Positions 1 to 4,642 of a stretch of 6,677 nucleotides of DNA are shown here, piece after piece. The notes under the pieces were generated by a model that ran no database searches, was not told where the DNA came from, and saw nothing but the letters and a program-made list of their open reading frames with translations. Position 1 is the stretch's first letter. Each line of letters starts with the position of its first letter. The stretch covers positions 1-6,677 of the forward strand of contig CALDIE010000225.1 in assembly GCA_937901625.1 (NCBI GenBank), read 5' to 3'. A program made the translations under genes and the position numbers. The stretch is from an uncultured Lachnospiraceae bacterium (GTDB lineage Bacteria > Bacillota > Clostridia > Lachnospirales > Lachnospiraceae).

Positions 1-26
1 AAAAGGATCCTTCAGGACCCTTTTTT
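1..26 (-). terminator. Rho-independent terminator after the sortase gene (cut by window edge)
   Basis: On the minus strand, GGGTCC (20-15) pairs with GGATCC (10-5) around a TGAA loop, with one G-U wobble. The stem is extended by an A-run (26-21) facing the T-run that begins at 4-1. The T-tract runs off the window, so its full length is unseen. It lies about 75 bases past the sortase stop and probably ends the pilus transcript. On the plus strand the wobble becomes an A-C mismatch, which favours the minus direction. Confidence 0.72.
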
Positions 27-99
27 ATTTCGCTTCCTTCAAAAAATATAAAATCATAAGATAGGAAATCATAAGACACGATTGTAACAACAAAATCTA

Positions 100-1419
100 C
101 TACTCGCTCAGTTTCTCATCCTCTAACACTTCCGGGATATCTTCTCCGCGATAGACAAAACAATAATCATCGACAATACCCGTTACGGTTAAGATCAGGA
201 TCATAAGCGGAGTCCATCGATCGATCAAGGTGATCGGGTTTCTTAAATTTTCCGTAAGGATAAAGACCACTATAGAGAGAAGGACTAAAAGGATCTGGAA
301 TACTACCCCCACTCTCATCCTCTTGATAAACTTCTTAAGAGCCTTTACGATCTTTTGCGGCCGTTCCAGATCTCCGTCCTGCGTCATCAGATACAGAAGT
401 CTGGAGGGAACCTCCGCCTCGTCGATCCTGTTGATCATCCACCTGGAAGTCTTCGGCTGACTGTATTTCTTTGTAAGTCTCGAAAGAGGCAGCATGATAT
501 ACAAGGTAGAGACCACACAGATCAGATTTAAGAGCGCCCAATATTTGATCCCATGTCCTTTTGCGTATCTTCGAAGAACAGGATCATCCTGCGCGGAAGC
601 GCTTGTGTTCGCGCTCACCTCATCCGTTGTCTGAGAAGCCGGGCTGATCACCGACTCCGAAGGCGTCAGACTCGCGAATAGCACGAGACGACCGTTGGTA
701 TCCACCGAAGAACAGGTAGAGAAAGCCACCAGGCGGCTGTTTTCCGATAACGGCAAGGATGTTCCCACCAGGTAATTATCCTCTACAAATTTACGCAGCC
801 CGTCATAATCCTCGGCGTCCTTATCCGCCACGCCATAGATAATATCATTATAGGCATTGGTCCTTACCAGCGCATAGATATCTACATCATATATCTGTCC
901 GGGCGTATAAAGGATACCGGTCCTGTGGGAGTTAAAGTAGTTTTCTTCCTCATATTTATCAATATCGCCGAACATCGCGCCGTTTTCCATATGGTGGCCG
1001 TAAATGATATTGTAGTAGTCGGAAAAGTCCGACGTGTTACCGGCGGACATATAGATCGCACCGGTCAGGCTGGCCATTCCGAATACATCTTCACTTGCGT
1101 ACTGCAGATCGTCACGTCCCTGTAAGACAGGATAATCAATATTGGTCCCGTAAATGGTAAGCCACGCCTTGACATCTTCATTGATCTGCTGTAACTGACC
1201 GAAGGTATCTTGTGTTGTTATCGTAACGGTGCCGTCTTCCGATACGATGATGGGTTTATATTGCAGGAGATCCTCGGATATGAAAGCATTTTTCTGCGTG
1301 TAATACGCGTCCCAGATGGCATATCCGGCATAGATCATCAATGCGATCGCAGCGATCGATATCACAAAATGCAGGATCCTTTCAGCCCATTTACTGACCT
1401 TTTCTATTATCTGTCCCAT
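100..1419 (-). CDS. Class B sortase with C-terminal multi-pass membrane extension
   Basis: This is a membrane cysteine transpeptidase that cleaves a sorting motif between Thr and Gly and joins the protein to an amine, either another pilin or the cell wall. A short cytoplasmic N-terminus precedes a membrane anchor (about residues 14-35). The catalytic domain spans about 75-255 and shows the class B features: TNIDYPVLQG (92-101), catalytic His142 in YGHHM, Cys236 in FSTCSS and Arg244 in NGRLVLFASL. A Ser/Thr/Ala-rich linker (about 252-280) leads to an unusual tail of about 150 residues with hydrophobic segments near 292-312, 369-388 and 402-420. At 439 residues it is far longer than a typical SrtB (about 250). 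The start is fixed by AAGGAGG about 7 bases before the ATG. It is the last gene of the pilin-sipA-sortase set, so the pilin at 2247-3641 is its likely substrate. In the S. pyogenes FCT locus a class B enzyme (SrtC/Spy0129) acts as pilin polymerase, and that role is inferred here. Whether it polymerises, anchors or does both cannot be told. Confidence 0.93.
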   Translation of the reverse strand: MGQIIEKVSKWAERILHFVISIAAIALMIYAGYAIWDAYYTQKNAFISEDLLQYKPIIVSEDGTVTITTQDTFGQLQQINEDVKAWLTIYGTNIDYPVLQGRDDLQYASEDVFGMASLTGAIYMSAGNTSDFSDYYNIIYGHHMENGAMFGDIDKYEEENYFNSHRTGILYTPGQIYDVDIYALVRTNAYNDIIYGVADKDAEDYDGLRKFVEDNYLVGTSLPLSENSRLVAFSTCSSVDTNGRLVLFASLTPSESVISPASQTTDEVSANTSASAQDDPVLRRYAKGHGIKYWALLNLICVVSTLYIMLPLSRLTKKYSQPKTSRWMINRIDEAEVPSRLLYLMTQDGDLERPQKIVKALKKFIKRMRVGVVFQILLVLLSIVVFILTENLRNPITLIDRWTPLMILILTVTGIVDDYCFVYRGEDIPEVLEDEKLSE

Positions 1420-1446
1420 CCGATTCCCTCCTTTCCCGTAAATGAT

Positions 1447-1477
1447 CCCGGAGTCAAAAGTATCTTTTGATCCCGGG
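1447..1477 (-). other. Long hairpin between sipA-like gene and sortase gene
   Basis: On the minus strand the arms CCCGGGATCAAAAG (1477-1464) and CTTTTGACTCCGGG (1460-1447) can form a 14-position stem with one G-U wobble and one A-C mismatch, closed by a 3-base ATA loop. Only TTT follows within the next few bases, so it is a poor intrinsic terminator. It sits about 27 bases before the sortase ATG and just upstream of the ribosome site. A processing or mRNA-stability element is the simplest reading; partial termination is the alternative. Confidence 0.6.
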
Positions 1478-1528
1478 TGATGTCACGAATTGCGACACCT
1501 CCCGTGGCATCTCTGTCTTAAATCCAAC

Positions 1529-2131
1529 CTACAGAGAGTTCCTGCGGAGGATATTGATCACGGTTCCCTTGATCTCGCTTCGACTGACCGGTCCGAAATA
1601 CCGGCTGTCCTCCGATCCCGCTCTGGAATCACACAGGACAAAGCACTCACCTTTGTTCAAGGTAAGCGGATAATCGACAAATCCCTCAAATCTGGGCGTT
1701 GCGGCATAAATATCCGTCTCGATAATGGTATTTCCGTTGACGACTACCTGCTCATTGTCAGTGATCTCAACTGTATCGCCTTCTTTGGCGATCACTCTTC
1801 CCGCATAGATGGTATCGTTCTTTTCAAAGACGATGATATCTCTCGATAAAACATCCTTATCAAAGCGGAAGTACAGCAGGAGATCTCCCGCCGCAAAAGC
1901 CGGCTTCATGTCATTATTCGGTGCCGTTTCCAGCCCGAAGATCACCCCAAAGAGCAGATACGCGAAGAACACGACCAAAATAAGCTCCGCCACAAAACTC
2001 TGTGTGTAGCGAAGCCTGCGTCGTTTTTTCTTTTTCCCGGATTTTTCGTTTGAAGGTTCCTGCCGGAGGGGCTCGTTCTTTTCTTCTTCCGCCTCTGTGC
2101 CGGATGTATGCATTTCTGATCTTTCTTCCAT
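1529..2131 (-). CDS. sipA: SipA-like pilus assembly protein (signal peptidase I homologue lacking Ser/Lys dyad)
   Basis: This 200-residue protein has the S26 signal peptidase fold pattern. A charged, Glu/Lys-rich cytoplasmic N-terminus (1-41) is followed by one membrane segment (about 45-66) and the extracytoplasmic region. The box that normally holds the nucleophile (S-M-x-P) reads DMKP, so Asp74 replaces Ser. The box that normally reads YxKRVIxxPGD is YAGRVIAKEGD, so Gly111 replaces the general-base Lys. The codons, GAC at 1912-1910 and GGA at 1801-1799, are unambiguous. The structural box near the C-terminus is kept (CDSRAGSEDSRYFGPV, 167-182). A catalytically dead peptidase of this kind next to a pilin and a class B sortase matches SipA of the S. 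pyogenes FCT pilus, which is needed for pilus polymerisation though it lacks the dyad. Function here is inferred from that parallel. The start at 2131 is supported by GGGGAG about 6 bases upstream; Met7 is an alternative. The gene begins just after a terminator-like hairpin and ends 109 bases before the sortase start. Confidence 0.85.
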   Translation of the reverse strand: MEERSEMHTSGTEAEEEKNEPLRQEPSNEKSGKKKKRRRLRYTQSFVAELILVVFFAYLLFGVIFGLETAPNNDMKPAFAAGDLLLYFRFDKDVLSRDIIVFEKNDTIYAGRVIAKEGDTVEITDNEQVVVNGNTIIETDIYAATPRFEGFVDYPLTLNKGECFVLCDSRAGSEDSRYFGPVSRSEIKGTVINILRRNSL

Positions 2132-2148
2132 AGAGTCTCCCCGTTCTT

Positions 2149-2187
2149 AAAAAATGCCCCTACCCCAGTAACGCGGGATAGGGGCAT
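2149..2187 (-). terminator. Intrinsic terminator or attenuator between pilin and sipA-like gene
   Basis: On the minus strand ATGCCCCTA (2187-2179) pairs perfectly with TAGGGGCAT (2162-2154). Inner CCC/GGG pairing sits past a one-base bulge, and six T's (2154-2149) follow directly. This is a textbook Rho-independent shape. It lies 60 bases after the pilin stop and ends only 17 bases before the next start codon. The downstream genes have no clear promoter of their own, so partial read-through would give much more pilin message than assembly-enzyme message. Confidence 0.85.
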
Positions 2188-2246
2188 ACTGTATTTGAAA
2201 AATGTTTTCTGTCTGTCAAAAGATGCCTGATCAATGTTCAAAAAAT

Positions 2247-3641
2247 TTATACTTCATCCTCATCGTGTCTGCGAAGAAGTACAAAGATCGCAAATGCTAC
2301 GCCAAACATCAGGACATACGGCGCGAAGCGAATGATAACGCCGGTCGGTGAAATGGTTTCCAGGTTGTTGGTAAAGGTCAGAACCGTCTTGGTATCTGCC
2401 TTAACGGTACTGGCATCGCCGCTGTTGATCAAAACCCCCGTTTCACCGGTCGCAGTGTCCAATGTGATTCCTTCATTCGCGCTCGACTGTGTCGCAGTAG
2501 AGCTGGTACCCGCAAAGCTTGTGGTCAGCTTGTAGACATCTACCGTATCGTTATACTCCGTCACGGTCACTGTTGTGCCCTTAGGCAGACCGGTCACAGA
2601 ATAGGTTTCACCGTCTCTAAGCGCTGCCGTGTCATTTGCAACAGTAGTGGATACGTTCAGCGTAGTATTTGCGGGAGAAGCACTGCTATTTGTAACATCA
2701 ACTGTAACCGCATTCGCGAGCGCACCGGTGATGGCGATCTGGAACGGGAAGTCATGCGTTTTGTCAGCCAGGGTTCCGGTAATAGCCTTGGTCACATCCA
2801 GATTGTAGGTAAAGTAACGATCAACCGTTGCGTCACCAGTAAAGTCTGTCGTTCCCGGAGTTCCATTCAATCCGGGCTCGAAGCCGGTCGTCTTTTCAAA
2901 GGTAGTGGTGATGTTATCGGTGCCTTCCGATCCGGATGTCGTAACCAGTGTTTTGAAGATTACCGCAGCCCCCATCCAGAGGGTTTTGTGTCCAGTCGAG
3001 TTTGTGGTAGCATCATAATCCGGATTATAAATGTAAATGTCCAGATAACGGGTGCTGTCATAAGATGTGTGGGCCTCAAGACCACGATCAGCCACACTCG
3101 CGGGATTTGAAGTTTCGGTTATCTTGTAACGATAGATACCGGCGTGCGGGAACCCCTCAGGGTCAACCCCAATGTTTGTGGTTTTCTCATCCTCATATCC
3201 CTTGGTAGTGGCAGCTACTGTATTGGCAACCGTTTCATCATTTTCTTCCTTGGTGGATGAGAAAGTGATGTTGGCAGGATTAGTAACAGGCGTATGTTCG
3301 TTCAATGCAGATGTAACACCATTGTATACCCGTACAGTATTTGTTCCATCGTTTACTGTGCTGGAAAGCTGCGCCCCCTCTGCAGCGGTGGAATTAACCG
3401 GCGCCAACGCATAGCTGAAGGTGATATCCGGCTCGCGGACAGCAGTATCATCATCTGTGTTAAAGATAACAATGGTTTTGTTCAGCGGAATGGATGTCGT
3501 TCCGCTTACACTGGTTGCCTCCGTTTGATTCACACCCGTGTAAACATTGTCATCATCCGCAAAGACAGACGAGCCCACGCTAAATACCATTACGGCACTT
3601 AATAATAATGCTCCGATCCTTTTATATATATTCCTTTTCAT
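2247..3641 (-). CDS. Sortase-anchored pilin with two isopeptide-type domains
   Basis: This is a secreted 464-residue surface protein, probably the major pilin. A signal peptide (about 1-28) has the charged start MKRNIYKR, a hydrophobic core and a likely cut after VFA28. Two Ig-like regions resemble the Spy0128/FctA pilin domains that are locked by Lys-Asn isopeptide bonds. In the second region (about 274-428) all three expected residues are in place: Lys285 (DVTKAITG), Glu362 (VTVTE) and Asn425 (LTFTN). In the first (about 50-255), Lys55 (PLNKTI) and Glu176 (YKITE) are clear but the Asn partner is not; Asn206 is only a candidate. The C-terminus is a sorting signal: ISPTG (430-434), a hydrophobic span (about 435-456) and a short RRHDEDEV tail. 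Composition is rich in Thr, Asn and Ser and contains no Cys, as is common for such fibres. The start has GGGGAGGAG about 8 bases upstream. The next genes encode a SipA-like protein and a class B sortase, supporting a pilin role. A monomeric wall-anchored adhesin is the main alternative. Confidence 0.88.
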   Translation of the reverse strand: MKRNIYKRIGALLLSAVMVFSVGSSVFADDDNVYTGVNQTEATSVSGTTSIPLNKTIVIFNTDDDTAVREPDITFSYALAPVNSTAAEGAQLSSTVNDGTNTVRVYNGVTSALNEHTPVTNPANITFSSTKEENDETVANTVAATTKGYEDEKTTNIGVDPEGFPHAGIYRYKITETSNPASVADRGLEAHTSYDSTRYLDIYIYNPDYDATTNSTGHKTLWMGAAVIFKTLVTTSGSEGTDNITTTFEKTTGFEPGLNGTPGTTDFTGDATVDRYFTYNLDVTKAITGTLADKTHDFPFQIAITGALANAVTVDVTNSSASPANTTLNVSTTVANDTAALRDGETYSVTGLPKGTTVTVTEYNDTVDVYKLTTSFAGTSSTATQSSANEGITLDTATGETGVLINSGDASTVKADTKTVLTFTNNLETISPTGVIIRFAPYVLMFGVAFAIFVLLRRHDEDEV

Positions 3642-3700
3642 AGTCGTCTCCTCCCCACCCCGGACAAACAGCTCTATTGCGCGGATTGTGATTGTTTTAA

Positions 3701-3747
3701 GAATTGCGAGAGATGCTTTAGCAACGGAGCAATTCGTGACGTCCGTT
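3701..3747 (-). promoter_or_regulatory. Candidate H-type pseudoknot or paired inverted repeats in pilin leader
   Basis: On the minus strand four arms occur in the order A-B-A'-B'. AACGGA (3747-3742) pairs with TCCGTT (3728-3723), and GAATTGC (3735-3729) pairs with GCAATTC (3707-3701). Loop lengths are 6, 0 and 15 bases, which suits an H-type pseudoknot or two mutually exclusive hairpins. The element lies 60 bases before the pilin start codon, inside the leader if the promoter at 3797-3830 is correct. The same arms could instead be DNA-binding sites. No known riboswitch class is recognised. Confidence 0.4.
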
Positions 3748-3796
3748 AGGGTTAAAATACCAATACAACTAAAAACGCCTGCTTTGTCTTGAGTTT

Positions 3797-3830
3797 ATTC
3801 TACCTAGCCAAGGGGGACAGAAAGTGGACA
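3797..3830 (-). promoter_or_regulatory. Candidate activator-dependent promoter of the pilin gene
   Basis: On the minus strand TGTCCAC (3830-3824) and TGTCCCC (3819-3813) are 7-mers with six of seven bases alike and a 4-base gap, giving an 11-base, same-face repeat. Ten bases after the second lies TAGAAT (3802-3797), a good -10. No -35 resembling TTGACA stands at the right distance, so the repeat occupies that place. SARP-type activators are known to bind 7-mer direct repeats at 11-base spacing just upstream of a -10, and the regulator encoded immediately upstream has a SARP-like winged helix. The predicted leader would be about 150 bases. The repeat is short, so chance is possible. Confidence 0.42.
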
Positions 3831-3840
3831 TCCAAGCGGA

Positions 3841-4623
3841 TTAACCGTTATTTAAGCCGCCTTTGGTATATTCTGCCCAGCTAAACTGCTCCATATACTC
3901 TCCCCGGTAGGCTTCGACCGCGTCCTTCTCCCCGTCAAGGAAACGAAAGTAATCGCAGTCTATACCCGTCCGGGTGATTGCTAACTGACCTCTCTGCGCA
4001 AGGATCACATCTTCACAGCCCAAGGCCGACATGGCAGCGCGAAGATCCTGTTTGATCTTCTTAAGATACTCTGCATGAGGTTCATCATCCTCCCAAAGGA
4101 TCGCCTCGATCTCCGCATTGGAACAAAAAGCCCCTTTACGGTCCACTAAGAGGGCTACCAGTTCTTTGGTCTTGGCATATTTAAACTTCATCGGCTTATC
4201 TTTCCAGAAAATTTCAAAAGAGCCGAAAGCCCTTATTTTAATGGCTGGCTCTTCCTTCTCCTCCCCGATCGCGTAGCGCAGATGATCCAGTTCATATCGT
4301 ATCTTTTCTTCCGTAACGGGTTTTAACAGATATCCGCTGACATGCATGGAGAGTGCTTTTAAACTGTATTCGGCATAAGCCGTCGTCATGATGATATTAA
4401 CCGCAGGCAGGTTGCTTCGAAGCAATTCTGCCGCTTCGATCCCGTTCATATCTTTCATCTCGATATCCAAAAAGGCAATGGAACACTTTTTCTCAATCCC
4501 GGCTTTTACCGCATCTTTTGCTTTCCGAAAACCCAGAACCTCCGCATCCGGCAGCACTTTTTTTACTGTCCGCACCATTCCCTCGAGGGCAATCTTTTCA
4601 TCATCCAAAACGATCACTGTCAT
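3841..4623 (-). CDS. Two-component response regulator: receiver plus SARP-like winged helix
   Basis: This 260-residue cytoplasmic protein probably controls transcription of the downstream pilus genes. The receiver domain (about 1-115) has the acidic pair Asp7-Asp8 (VLDDEK), the phospho-acceptor Asp53 (AFLDIEM), the switch Thr80 or Thr81 (MTTAY) and Lys101 (LLKPV). After a Glu-rich linker, residues 128-225 form a winged helix of the OmpR/SARP style (AFGSFEIFW, then KTKELVALL and the helix with AEIEAILWEDD). The tail AYRGEYMEQFSWAE resembles only the first helix of the bacterial transcriptional activator domain that follows the winged helix in true SARPs. I chose the ATG at 4623 because AAAGGGG stands 5 bases upstream and the receiver begins at once. 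A GTG at 4668 would overlap the kinase gene and add 15 residues with no family match. The kinase stop is 19 bases upstream, so the two are co-transcribed. No terminator is seen before the pilin leader. Target genes are inferred from position only. Confidence 0.88.
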   Translation of the reverse strand: MTVIVLDDEKIALEGMVRTVKKVLPDAEVLGFRKAKDAVKAGIEKKCSIAFLDIEMKDMNGIEAAELLRSNLPAVNIIMTTAYAEYSLKALSMHVSGYLLKPVTEEKIRYELDHLRYAIGEEKEEPAIKIRAFGSFEIFWKDKPMKFKYAKTKELVALLVDRKGAFCSNAEIEAILWEDDEPHAEYLKKIKQDLRAAMSALGCEDVILAQRGQLAITRTGIDCDYFRFLDGEKDAVEAYRGEYMEQFSWAEYTKGGLNNG

Positions 4624-4628
4624 CTGCG

Positions 4629-4637
4629 CCCCTTTCC
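4629..4637 (-). promoter_or_regulatory. Ribosome binding site deciding the response-regulator start
   Basis: GGAAAGGGG on the minus strand ends 5 bases before the ATG at 4623 and lies within the 19-base gap after the kinase stop codon. It supports the internal ATG over the upstream in-frame GTG at 4668. Confidence 0.6.
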
Positions 4638-4642
4638 GTTCG

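Noticed and set aside
1464..1493. Sortase promoter GTGACA-16-GATACT on the minus strand
   Set aside because: The -10 matches only four of six bases and lies inside a strong hairpin. Read-through from upstream explains the gene's expression equally well.
1529..2131. Active signal peptidase I (lepB)
   Set aside because: The fold boxes match, but both catalytic residues are replaced (Asp74, Gly111), and the codons leave no doubt.
3771..3833. Short leader peptide on the minus strand in the gap before the pilin (about 20 codons)
   Set aside because: It has no ribosome site, covers the putative promoter, and shows no codon pattern typical of attenuation.
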